Positions 1 to 6,512 are shown, counted from the first letter of the stretch. The stretch is DNA of 8,370 nt from Collinsella sp. (GCA_014871545.1 WGSR01000061.1:1-8370), one strand, 5' to 3'. Translations and numbers: made by a program. The notes: generated from the letters alone by a model not told the origin.

Positions 1-1673
1 TCGTCGATACCGATCTTCTGCTTGGCCGAGATGTTGACGAACATGTTCTGTCCGCCCCACTCCTCGGGGATGACGCCGTACTCGGTGAGCTCCTGGCGCA
101 CGCGGTCGGGGTTGGCGCCCGGCTTATCGATCTTGTTGACGGCGACGACGATGGGAACGCCGGCGGCCTTGGCGTGGTTGATGGACTCGACCGTCTGGGG
201 CATGACGCCGTCGTCGGCGGCGACGATCAGGATGACGATGTCGGTCACCTTGGCGCCACGGGCACGCATAGCCGTAAAGGTGGCGTGACCGGGGGTATCG
301 ATGAAGGTGATCTTGCGGTCGTTGATCATGACCTGCGAAGCGCCGATGGCCTGCGTAATGCCGCCCGCCTCGCCGGCAGCAACGCCGGTGTGACGGATGG
401 CGTCGAGCAGCGACGTCTTGCCGTGGTCGACGTGACCCATGACGGTGACGACCGGGGCGCGCGGCTTGAGGTCGGCAGGATCGTCGTAGAACGAGAAGGT
501 GTTCTCCTCCTCGGGGGTGATGATCTTGATCTGACGGCCCAGGTCGTCGGCGACGAGCTCGACGAGGTCGTCGGACATGGACTGCGTCATGGTGAGCGGC
601 GTACCCAGCAGGAACAGGCGCTTGATAATGTCGTTGGCCGGAACGTCGAGCGCCTCGGCAAGCTCCTGGACGGTAACGCCCTGGGAGACCTTGATGGCGC
701 CGAGGTCCTCGGGGTTCACGCCCTGGGCCAGCGCCTCCTCTATCTTGCGCTCCTCCTGAGCCTTGGCAGCCTCGCGCTCGCGCTTCTCCTTGCGCTTCTT
801 GCGGCGACCGGTGGACTCGCGAGAGGCCTCCTCGACGGCAGCACGAGCCTCCTCGAGCACCTTCTCGCGGCTGTACTCCTCGGCCTCGCGAGCCATGCGG
901 CTGTAGTGGTCCTCTTCGTTGTTGTGACCGCCCTTGCGTTTCTTGCCCTTGCCCTGCTTGTCGGGGTTGGGGAAGTCCATGCCAGCAGCGACGTTGTTGC
1001 TGGCGTTGGTGCGATGGCTGTGCGGACGGCTCTCGGAGGCGTTGCGCTCGGAGTTGTTGTCGGAGGCGTTGCGATCGTTACGACGGCCACCGCGTCGGTC
1101 GTTGTTGCCGCCACGACGGTTACCGCGCTCGGCGGCGCGCTCGGCCTTGGCCTTGTCCTCGGCGTCTTTCTTCTCCTTGAGCACGGTCTCCTGTGCGGCG
1201 ATCTGGTCGAGCAGCGAACGGAAGCGCGAACCGGAGTCGGAAGCGGGAACGGCGCGGCGCTGGGCCTCGCGGGCAGCCTCCTCCTTCTCGCGGGCAAGGC
1301 GCTCCTGCTCGGCCTTCTTCTTGGCCTCGGCCTCGGCGCGGGCAGCCTCCTCGGCAGCCTGGGCTGCGGCAAACTGGCGGCGCTCCTCCTCGCGGGCCTT
1401 CTCGGCGGCGATGCGCTCGCGCTCTGCCTCGGCAGCGCGTGCTGCCTCCTCGGCGGCAGCGGCCTGCTCCTCGGCCAGCTTGGCGGCCTCGACTTCCTGG
1501 GCGCGGGCCTCGATCACCGAGGCGAGCTGCTTGCGGACCATGGCGACGTATGCGTCCTCCAGAGCGGAGGAAGCGGACTTAGCGGGAATCTTCATATCGG
1601 CGAGATGACCCATCAGTTCCTTGGAGGTCATGCCGAACTCTTTGGCCAGGGTGGACACACGGACTTTTGCCAT
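1..1673 (-). CDS. infB: Translation initiation factor IF-2, N-terminal 557 residues (3' end outside window)
   Basis: IF-2 is the GTPase that delivers fMet-tRNA to the 30S subunit and promotes 50S joining in the cytoplasm. The reading frame starts at the ATG at 1673, has a good AGGTGA ribosome site six bases upstream (1680-1685), and stays open to the left edge. Residues 1-50 are an IF2_N-type helical domain (MAKVRVSTLAKEFG). About 50-185 is an Ala/Glu/Arg-rich helix, probably coiled or single-helix. About 184-250 is a polar Arg/Asn/Gly linker, and 325-385 is a second IF2_N-like module. The GTPase domain follows: G1 GHVDHGKT at 413-420, G2 GGIT at 437-440, G3 DTPGH at 459-463, G4 NKID at 513-516 and G5 SAK at 549-551. 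Domains II-IV, including the fMet-tRNA-binding end, lie outside the window. The gene follows nusA by 91 nt and is probably the third gene of the rimP operon. Identity is certain. Confidence 0.98.
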   Translation of the reverse strand, partial: MAKVRVSTLAKEFGMTSKELMGHLADMKIPAKSASSALEDAYVAMVRKQLASVIEARAQEVEAAKLAEEQAAAAEEAARAAEAERERIAAEKAREEERRQFAAAQAAEEAARAEAEAKKKAEQERLAREKEEAAREAQRRAVPASDSGSRFRSLLDQIAAQETVLKEKKDAEDKAKAERAAERGNRRGGNNDRRGGRRNDRNASDNNSERNASESRPHSHRTNASNNVAAGMDFPNPDKQGKGKKRKGGHNNEEDHYSRMAREAEEYSREKVLEEARAAVEEASRESTGRRKKRKEKREREAAKAQEERKIEEALAQGVNPEDLGAIKVSQGVTVQELAEALDVPANDIIKRLFLLGTPLTMTQSMSDDLVELVADDLGRQIKIITPEEENTFSFYDDPADLKPRAPVVTVMGHVDHGKTSLLDAIRHTGVAAGEAGGITQAIGASQVMINDRKITFIDTPGHATFTAMRARGAKVTDIVILIVAADDGVMPQTVESINHAKAAGVPIVVAVNKIDKPGANPDRVRQELTEYGVIPEEWGGQNMFVNISAKQKIGID

Positions 1674-1694
1674 ATGACTTCACCTACCCTTTCT

Positions 1695-1709
1695 GGCACC
1701 TTGGGTGCC
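1695..1709 (-). other. Short hairpin just upstream of the infB ribosome site
   Basis: A perfect 6-bp stem (GGCACC/GGTGCC) with a 3-nt loop ends about ten bases before the infB Shine-Dalgarno. It has no U tract, so it is not a terminator. It may limit or shape ribosome access to infB. This is inferred from the sequence only. Confidence 0.4.
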
Positions 1710-1731
1710 TAGAGACTGAACGAGCGTGGGA

Positions 1732-1758
1732 GACGCGCCGGGACCCGCCCGGCGCGTC
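1732..1758 (-). other. GC-rich hairpin in the nusA-infB gap
   Basis: A perfect 11-bp stem (GACGCGCCGGG with CCCGGCGCGTC) with a 5-nt loop starts six bases after the nusA stop codon. It is one of the strongest hairpins in the window. No run of U follows it, so complete termination before infB is unlikely. An RNA-processing site, an mRNA-end stabiliser, or a pause or partial terminator that lowers infB relative to nusA are all possible. Confidence 0.55.
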
Positions 1759-1764
1759 CGCGCG

Positions 1765-3012
1765 CTAGATCAGGTCCTCCGCATCATCGAAGGCGTCGGT
1801 GTCGTGGACACCGCAGAAACGGGAGCCGGGACGAGCCTGGTTGCGGCACTGGATGCCGTCCTCGGACACGTACTCGCAGCGGCGGACGTCCCCGTCCTCC
1901 TCGTCACCGATCAGGTCGGCGGCGGGCTCCTCGTGAACGGGAACGTTCTTGAGGATGTCGGCGGCAAGCGTCTCGGACTTGATGTCGATGTGCCAGCCGG
2001 TCAGGCGCGCGGCGAGGCGGGCGTTCTGGCCCTCCTTACCGATGGCGAGGGACAGCTGGTCGTCGGGCACGATGACGCCGGCGTAGGCCTTCTCCTCGTC
2101 GATGAGGACGCGGGTGACCTTGGCGGGCGACAGGGCGTTGGCGACGTAGACGGCAGGATCGGAATCCCACAGGATGACGTCGACGCGCTCGCCACGGAGC
2201 TCGCCCACGACAGCGCGAACACGGCTGCCCTTGGGGCCGACGCAGGCGCCCACAGGATCCAGACGGTCGTCGAGCGAGTGGACGGCGACCTTGGAGCGCT
2301 GGCCGGGCTCGCGGGCGATCGACTTGATCTGGACGGTGCCCTCATAGATCTCGGGCACCTCCTGCTCAAACAGACGACGCATGAGCTCGGGGTGAGTACG
2401 GGAGATGACAATCGGCGGACGGCTGTGCTCGCCACGAACCGGCTGCAGGTTGGAGTTGGGGTCGCGAACGTCGATGATCACGGCCTTGATGTGCTGATTG
2501 TGCAGGTAGCGCTCGCCCATCGGACGCTCATTGCGCTCGTTCTCGTAACGGCGCTGATCGAAGTGCGGAAGCTCGGCCTCGACGCCCTCGCGGATCTTGA
2601 CGATTGTGAAGTCGGGCGTGGACTGCAGCACGGTACCGCTGATGAGGTCACCGATGCGGCCGGAGAACTCCTCGTAGATTTGCTCGCGGGCGGAGTTGCG
2701 CACGATGGCGTTGATCTCGGCCTTGGCGTGCTGGGCAGCGATGCGGCTCGTGTTCTTGGGGGTGACGTCGATCTCCTCGAACTCGGTGAAGTTGCCCTCC
2801 TCGTCCATGGAATCGTCGATCGGCTCCAAGCGGTAGACGTAGATCTTGCCGGTGGTGCGGTCGATGGTCACCTTGGCGCCCCACTCAAGATGCAGGATCT
2901 CGGCATAGCTCTTGGCGAGCGACTGCTCCAGGCGGTCGATCAGGTAGAGCTGGTCGATGTGCTTCTCCTGGCAAAGCTCCATCAGGGCGGACATCATGTC
3001 GGATGCTGCCAT
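1765..3012 (-). CDS. nusA: Transcription termination/antitermination factor NusA with a C-terminal Cys3His extension
   Basis: NusA binds RNA polymerase near the RNA exit channel and modulates pausing, intrinsic termination and antitermination. The 415-residue protein has the family order: N-terminal polymerase-binding domain (about 1-120), S1 domain (about 121-190), KH1 (about 200-295, with VGPKGSRV at 258-265) and KH2 (about 298-350, with IGKEGQNA at 324-331). There are no E. coli-type acidic AR repeats. Instead, an acidic linker (360-375) leads to a motif C379-x9-C389-x10-C400-x2-H403 that looks like a small zinc-binding knuckle, then an acidic tail to residue 415. The ATG at 3012 has an AAGGAAGGAAAG ribosome site. 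The rimP stop lies only 1 nt upstream, so coupled translation is likely. The core identity is certain; zinc binding is inference. Confidence 0.98.
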   Translation of the reverse strand: MAASDMMSALMELCQEKHIDQLYLIDRLEQSLAKSYAEILHLEWGAKVTIDRTTGKIYVYRLEPIDDSMDEEGNFTEFEEIDVTPKNTSRIAAQHAKAEINAIVRNSAREQIYEEFSGRIGDLISGTVLQSTPDFTIVKIREGVEAELPHFDQRRYENERNERPMGERYLHNQHIKAVIIDVRDPNSNLQPVRGEHSRPPIVISRTHPELMRRLFEQEVPEIYEGTVQIKSIAREPGQRSKVAVHSLDDRLDPVGACVGPKGSRVRAVVGELRGERVDVILWDSDPAVYVANALSPAKVTRVLIDEEKAYAGVIVPDDQLSLAIGKEGQNARLAARLTGWHIDIKSETLAADILKNVPVHEEPAADLIGDEEDGDVRRCEYVSEDGIQCRNQARPGSRFCGVHDTDAFDDAEDLI

Positions 3013-3013
3013 C

Positions 3014-3508
3014 TTACTTTCCTTCCTTCGCGGGCTTGAAGTCGTAGGTGGGCTTCAACTTGCACTTTTTAACATCAGAGAAATCGAGGGTAACGGACTC
3101 GCCGTCCTCGAGCTCGAGGGTCACGTTCGTCTCGGTGGCGGCGGCAATCTTGCCGGCGTACTTGCGACGGCCCTCGGTGGCGGTGGAGGTAAGCTCACAG
3201 TTCTCGCCCACAAAGCGGGCAAAGTCACTCGGGCGGCGCAGCGGGCGCGCCATACCCGGGCTCGACACCTCGAGCGTATAGCTCGAAGAGATGGGGTCGA
3301 GCTCCTCAATCACATCGCCGACCCACTTGGTGTTGGCCGTGACGTCGTTGAGCGACAGGCTCTGACCCTCGGCACCCTCGATACGCACGCGCACGCAGGG
3401 GGCCTTGGTGGCACCCACGAGCTCGACGTCGACGATGTCGACATCGTGCTGGGGAGCGACGGCCTCGAGCGCGTCGATGATCGCCTGCTCGGTCTTGGTC
3501 TTGACCAT
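3014..3508 (-). CDS. rimP: Ribosome maturation factor RimP
   Basis: RimP assists assembly of the 30S subunit by helping ribosomal proteins bind 16S rRNA. The 164-residue product is of normal length. It has the N-terminal alpha/beta domain (about 1-85) ending in the family signature YTLEVSSPG (77-85), followed by RPLRRPSDFARFVG (88-101) and a C-terminal SH3-like beta domain (about 100-155). The frame is open further upstream, but the ATG at 3508 is chosen because a perfect GGAGGT (3515-3520) sits six bases before it. A longer protein would also run through the hairpin and promoter upstream. It is the first gene of rimP-nusA-infB, as in many bacteria. Its 3' end contains the nusA ribosome site. 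Expression is probably set by the leader hairpin at 3529-3561. Confidence 0.96.
   Translation of the reverse strand: MVKTKTEQAIIDALEAVAPQHDVDIVDVELVGATKAPCVRVRIEGAEGQSLSLNDVTANTKWVGDVIEELDPISSSYTLEVSSPGMARPLRRPSDFARFVGENCELTSTATEGRRKYAGKIAAATETNVTLELEDGESVTLDFSDVKKCKLKPTYDFKPAKEGK
3017..3028 (-). promoter_or_regulatory. nusA ribosome binding site inside the rimP 3' end
   Basis: The purine run AAGGAAGGAAAG lies in the last codons of rimP and ends four bases before the nusA ATG. With a 1-nt intergenic gap, ribosomes finishing rimP can restart at nusA, which would keep the two proteins in proportion. Confidence 0.8.
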
Positions 3509-3514
3509 TGCGGC

Positions 3515-3520
3515 ACCTCC
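3515..3520 (-). promoter_or_regulatory. rimP ribosome binding site
   Basis: A perfect GGAGGT six bases upstream of ATG 3508 fixes the rimP start. It begins only nine bases after the U tract of the leader hairpin, so the terminator and the ribosome site are closely packed. Confidence 0.85.
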
Positions 3521-3528
3521 ATCCATAC

Positions 3529-3561
3529 AAAAAAGAAGCGGGGCCGAAACCCCACTTCTTT
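3529..3561 (-). terminator. Intrinsic-terminator-like hairpin in the rimP leader (candidate attenuator)
   Basis: Read on the minus strand, a 12-bp stem (3550-3561 with 3532-3543) closes a 6-nt UUUCGG loop. The stem includes one G-U wobble, which is a C-A mismatch on the plus strand, so the fold favours the minus-strand RNA. Six T residues (3534-3529) form the U tract and overlap the base of the stem. It lies after a good promoter (3587-3615) and before the rimP ribosome site, so it would cut the rimP-nusA-infB transcript after about 50 nt. In Bacillus subtilis and E. coli, NusA is known to control its own operon through leader termination, so a NusA-responsive attenuator is a reasonable reading. 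NusA dependence here is inference. Confidence 0.8.
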
Positions 3562-3586
3562 CAATTACAACTTCATTTGCAAGCAA

Positions 3587-3615
3587 ACTATACCAATAGC
3601 TGCGGAAACGTGCAA
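3587..3615 (-). promoter_or_regulatory. Sigma-70-type promoter of rimP-nusA-infB
   Basis: The -35 TTGCAC (3610-3615) and -10 TATAGT (3587-3592) are separated by exactly 17 bp, close to consensus. Transcription would start near 3580, giving a leader of about 72 nt before the rimP ATG. It is the best promoter match I found in the window. Confidence 0.8.
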
Positions 3616-3624
3616 GCACAGTAC

Positions 3625-3654
3625 GAACCTGCAGGTCAGCGTGAGCACAGGTTC
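3625..3654 (-). repeat. Inverted repeat upstream of the rimP promoter
   Basis: GAACCTG at 3625-3631 and CAGGTTC at 3648-3654 are perfect inverted 7-mers 16 bp apart. The left arm also overlaps a perfect 10-bp palindrome ACCTGCAGGT (3627-3636). The pair sits just upstream of the -35 box, a usual place for an activator or repressor site. No known regulator is recognised. Confidence 0.35.
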
Positions 3655-3701
3655 TCCACAAGAATAGGACAATTGACCGCAGACATCAGGGCAGGTACAT
3701 G

Positions 3702-3739
3702 AAAAACGAGGGACGACCCAACCGGACCGTCCCTCGTTT
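3702..3739 (-). terminator. leuS intrinsic terminator
   Basis: A perfect 12-bp stem (AAACGAGGGACG with CGTCCCTCGTTT; arms 3704-3715 and 3728-3739) with a 12-nt loop starts 28 bases after the leuS stop. On the minus strand it ends in five U residues, three of them within the stem base. It separates leuS from the rimP promoter. Confidence 0.88.
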
Positions 3740-3766
3740 ATTGCATGTCAGCTTTGCGCGCAGCGC

Positions 3767-6343
3767 TTACTTGACCACCAAGTTGACCAGCTTACCGGGC
3801 ACGCAGATGGCCTTGACGACCGTCTTGCCCTCGAGCCACTTGGCAACGGCGGCCTCGGCGGCAGCCTGCATATCCTCATTAGAGGCATCGCGGGCAACGT
3901 CGATGCGGCCGCGGACCTTACCGAGCACCTGGACCACGATCTGCACCGTGTCCTCAACGGACTCGGCCAGGTCGAACTCGGGCCAGGCGGCGGTGTAGGC
4001 GTTGCCCTCGCAGCCGAGCGCCTCGTGCCACAGCTCGTCGGCCCAAAACGGGCAGATGGGCGCCAGGACGCTCACGATATCCTTAGCCACGCCGTAGCAC
4101 AGCGCCTTGTCGCGGGCGGTACCCTCGGTGGCGTTGAGATAGGCGCTCGCCGCGTTGACGAGCTCCATGACGGCCGAGATCGCGGTGTTGAACTGGCCGC
4201 GGTCAAAGTCCTCGGTGCACTTGGCGATGGTGCGGTGACGCTCACGATAGAGCTTCATCGCAACCTCGTCGAGCGCGGACTTGTCGAAGGCCACGTTGGC
4301 GTCGCCAGACTGGACGAGCTGCCAAACGATACGCCAGGCGCGCTTGATGAAGCGGTTGGCGCCCTCGACGGCCTTGGGATCCCAGTCGAAGTCCTTCTCG
4401 GGCGGGGCGATAAACAGGATCGCCAAACGCATGGTGTCGGCACCGTAGGGCTCGATGACCGAGCTCGGGGGCACGACATTGCCCTTGGACTTGGACATGG
4501 TGTCGCCGTTCTCGTCCTTGACCATGCCCTGGCACAGCAGGTTGGTGAAGGGCTCGTCCACGCTCAGCAGGCCCAGGTCGCGCAGTGCCTTGGTAAAGAA
4601 GCGGCTGTAGAGCAGGTGCAGAATGGCGTGCTCGATGCCGCCGATGTAGTTATCGACGGGCATCCAACGGTCGGCGGCCTCACGGGAGAAGGGCAGCTCG
4701 GTGTTGTGCGGATCGGTATAGCGCAGGTAATACCAGCTGGAGCAGGTGAAGGTGTCCATGGTATCGGTCTCGCGCTTGGCCGGGCGGCCGCAGACCGGGC
4801 AGGTGGTCTCGTAGAACTCCTTGCACTCGGCGAGGGTCTCGCCGGCGCCCAAGTCCAGGTTCTCGGGCAGCGTCACCGGCAGCTGATCCTCGGGCACGGG
4901 CACGATGCCGCAGTGCTCGCAGTGGATGGCCGGGATGGGGTTTCCCCAATAGCGCTGGCGGCTGATGAGCCAGTCGCGCAGACGGAACTCGACCTTGCGA
5001 CGACCACAGCCCATGACCTCGAGGTCGGCCACGATCGCAGCCTCGCCCTCGGAGTGCTTACCGCCGCGCATGCCGGTGTACTTGCCGGACTGGACGAGCG
5101 TGCCCTCGGCAGCGTGAGCGCAATCCCAGTCGACGGTCTCCTCATGGAAGGTATCGATGGTCTCGCCGCTGGCCTCGACGGCAGCACGATCGTCATCGTC
5201 CAGGATGATCGGCACGATGGGCAGATCATACTTACGGGCAAACTCAAAGTCACGCTGGTCGCCACAGGGAACGGCCATGACGGCGCCGGTGCCGTAGTCG
5301 GCAACGACATAGTCGGCAACCCACACGGGGACCTTCTCGCCGTTGACGGGGTTTACCACGTAGCGGCCCGTGAAGGCGCCGTGCTTCTCGAGGGTGCCCT
5401 GGGCACGCTCGACGGCAGAGATATGCTTGGAGTCCTCGACGATCTTGGTGACGGCCTCCTCGTACTCCGTCCCCTCGACGAGCTCGTACAGGCCGGCGTA
5501 CTCGGGAGCCAGGACAAAGAAGGAGACGCCAAAAAGGGTATCGGCACGCGTGGTGAAGACGGTGATCTTGCCCTCATCGCCCTCGATGGGCTCGCCTTGC
5601 TGGTCGCACAGGGTAAAGTCGACCTCGGCGCCCTCGGAGCGACCGATCCAGTTGGCCTGCATCTGCTTGACGCGCTCGGGCCAGCCGGGGAGCTTCTCCA
5701 GATCGTCGAGCAGCTCCTGGGAGTACTCGGTGATCTTGAAGTACCATTGCTCAAGGTCGCGCTTCTCGGGCTCGGTGCCGCAGCGCCAGCACTTGCCCTC
5801 GGTGACCTGCTCGTTGGCCAGAACGGTCTTGCAGGTGGGGCACCAGTTGACCGGGTTCTTCTTGCGGTAGACCAGGCCCTTTTCCCAGAGCTTCTCAAAG
5901 ATCCACTGACCCCAGCGGTAGTAGTCGGGGCTGCAGGTCTTGACCATGCGATCCAGATCGTAGGAGAAGCCCATGCGCTTCATCGTGGCGAGCGCCTGGT
6001 CCATGTTCTTATACGTCCAGGCAGCAGCCTGCGTATTGTGCTTGATGGCGGCGTTCTCGGCAGGCAGGCCAAAGGCGTCAAAGCCGATGGGGTGCAGCAC
6101 GTCGTAACCGCGCATGCGGGCCTGACGGGCCATGGCATCGCCGATGGTATAGTTGCGCGCGTGGCCCATGTGCAGGTCGCCCGACGGATACGGAAACATC
6201 TCGAGCACGTACTTTTTGGGCTTGCTGTCGTCGGTGTCGACAGCAAAGAGGTTGGAGTCCTCCCAGGCCTTCATCCACTTGGACTCAATGGCCTGCGCGT
6301 CGTAGGCAGGGATCTCGTCCTTATGATCTGTGCAATCGCACAT
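3767..6343 (-). CDS. leuS: Leucyl-tRNA synthetase
   Basis: This class I enzyme charges tRNA-Leu with leucine using ATP and hydrolyses mischarged tRNA. The 858-residue length is normal for bacterial LeuRS. Visible parts are the HIGH-type motif HMGH (58-61), a zinc-knuckle pair C168/C171 and C185/C188, and the CP1 editing domain (about 225-425) with the Thr-rich TTRADTLFG (264-272) and GTGAVMAVPCGDQRD (351-365). A second Cys pair set follows (C475/C478, C515/C518), then the KMSKS-type loop MSKSKGN (616-622), the anticodon-binding helical domain (about 665-790) and the small C-terminal tRNA-binding domain (about 798-858). Two departures from the usual motifs are Gly361, where His is usual before the Asp, and Thr615 for the first Lys of KMSKS; the key Lys618 is kept. 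ATG 6343 has AAAGGAG five bases upstream. It is probably transcribed alone. Confidence 0.98.
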   Translation of the reverse strand: MCDCTDHKDEIPAYDAQAIESKWMKAWEDSNLFAVDTDDSKPKKYVLEMFPYPSGDLHMGHARNYTIGDAMARQARMRGYDVLHPIGFDAFGLPAENAAIKHNTQAAAWTYKNMDQALATMKRMGFSYDLDRMVKTCSPDYYRWGQWIFEKLWEKGLVYRKKNPVNWCPTCKTVLANEQVTEGKCWRCGTEPEKRDLEQWYFKITEYSQELLDDLEKLPGWPERVKQMQANWIGRSEGAEVDFTLCDQQGEPIEGDEGKITVFTTRADTLFGVSFFVLAPEYAGLYELVEGTEYEEAVTKIVEDSKHISAVERAQGTLEKHGAFTGRYVVNPVNGEKVPVWVADYVVADYGTGAVMAVPCGDQRDFEFARKYDLPIVPIILDDDDRAAVEASGETIDTFHEETVDWDCAHAAEGTLVQSGKYTGMRGGKHSEGEAAIVADLEVMGCGRRKVEFRLRDWLISRQRYWGNPIPAIHCEHCGIVPVPEDQLPVTLPENLDLGAGETLAECKEFYETTCPVCGRPAKRETDTMDTFTCSSWYYLRYTDPHNTELPFSREAADRWMPVDNYIGGIEHAILHLLYSRFFTKALRDLGLLSVDEPFTNLLCQGMVKDENGDTMSKSKGNVVPPSSVIEPYGADTMRLAILFIAPPEKDFDWDPKAVEGANRFIKRAWRIVWQLVQSGDANVAFDKSALDEVAMKLYRERHRTIAKCTEDFDRGQFNTAISAVMELVNAASAYLNATEGTARDKALCYGVAKDIVSVLAPICPFWADELWHEALGCEGNAYTAAWPEFDLAESVEDTVQIVVQVLGKVRGRIDVARDASNEDMQAAAEAAVAKWLEGKTVVKAICVPGKLVNLVVK

Positions 6344-6345
6344 AT

Positions 6346-6366
6346 CAGCTCCTTTAATCTTAGCTG
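6346..6366 (-). promoter_or_regulatory. leuS ribosome site within a small hairpin
   Basis: The Shine-Dalgarno AAAGGAG (6349-6355) partly overlaps a perfect 5-bp stem, CAGCT (6362-6366) with AGCTG (6346-6350). This small hairpin abuts the long helix of the leader at 6367 and could stack on it, so ribosome access may depend on how the leader folds. Confidence 0.5.
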
Positions 6367-6486
6367 GGGTCGGTCGGCTTGGCTTTATTCGCTACTGCGG
6401 ACAGTCCTGTGCAAGACGAAGAGCACATTAAGTGCTCTTTCTGCTCGTGCGGAACTTGCCGCGAGAAAAGCCTAGCCGCCCGACCC
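6367..6486 (-). promoter_or_regulatory. Structured 5' leader of leuS (candidate cis-acting RNA)
   Basis: The two ends of this 120-nt stretch (6467-6486 and 6367-6386) pair into a 20-position helix with 18 Watson-Crick pairs and two single mismatches: blocks of 7, 5 and 6 bp. Enclosed are a hairpin at 6444-6465 (CTCG/CGAG and CGG/CCG with a 2-nt bulge), a perfect 8-bp hairpin at 6419-6439 with a 5-nt loop, and a weak hairpin at about 6396-6413. The layout is a multi-branch junction closed by a long stem, lying between the leuS promoter and its ribosome site. It lacks the conserved T-box motif (AGGGUGGNACCGCG), so it is not an obvious T-box leader, and I recognise no known riboswitch. The function and ligand are unknown. 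Confidence 0.55.
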
Positions 6487-6503
6487 TAGGGTTAACTTGG
6501 ATG

Positions 6504-6512
6504 ATTCTAGCA
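6504..6512 (-). promoter_or_regulatory. Extended -10 promoter of leuS
   Basis: TGC-TAGAAT is an extended -10 element (TGn plus a near-consensus hexamer at 6504-6509). No good -35 is present at 17 bp, where the DNA belongs to the guaB terminator stem. Predicted initiation is near 6497, giving a leader of about 154 nt. A perfect palindrome ACCCTAGGGT (6483-6492) lies just after the start and could be an operator. Confidence 0.6.

Noticed and set aside
740..1372. Minus-strand frame of 210 codons inside infB
   Set aside because: It is an alternate frame of the Ala/Glu-rich IF-2 arm, giving a Pro/Arg/Ala-rich product; the infB frame is continuous through it.
3565..3576. Three-codon frame (Met-Lys-Leu-stop) at the start of the rimP leader
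   Set aside because: It has no ribosome site, lies very near the transcript start and is too short to distinguish from chance.
3509..3661. N-terminally extended RimP of 215 residues
   Set aside because: The extension would be translated across the promoter and the terminator hairpin, has no family similarity, and ATG 3508 has a perfect ribosome site.
6344..6500. T-box riboswitch upstream of leuS
   Set aside because: The conserved AGGGUGGNACCGCG motif and the paired terminator/antiterminator are missing, and the leader is short for a T-box.
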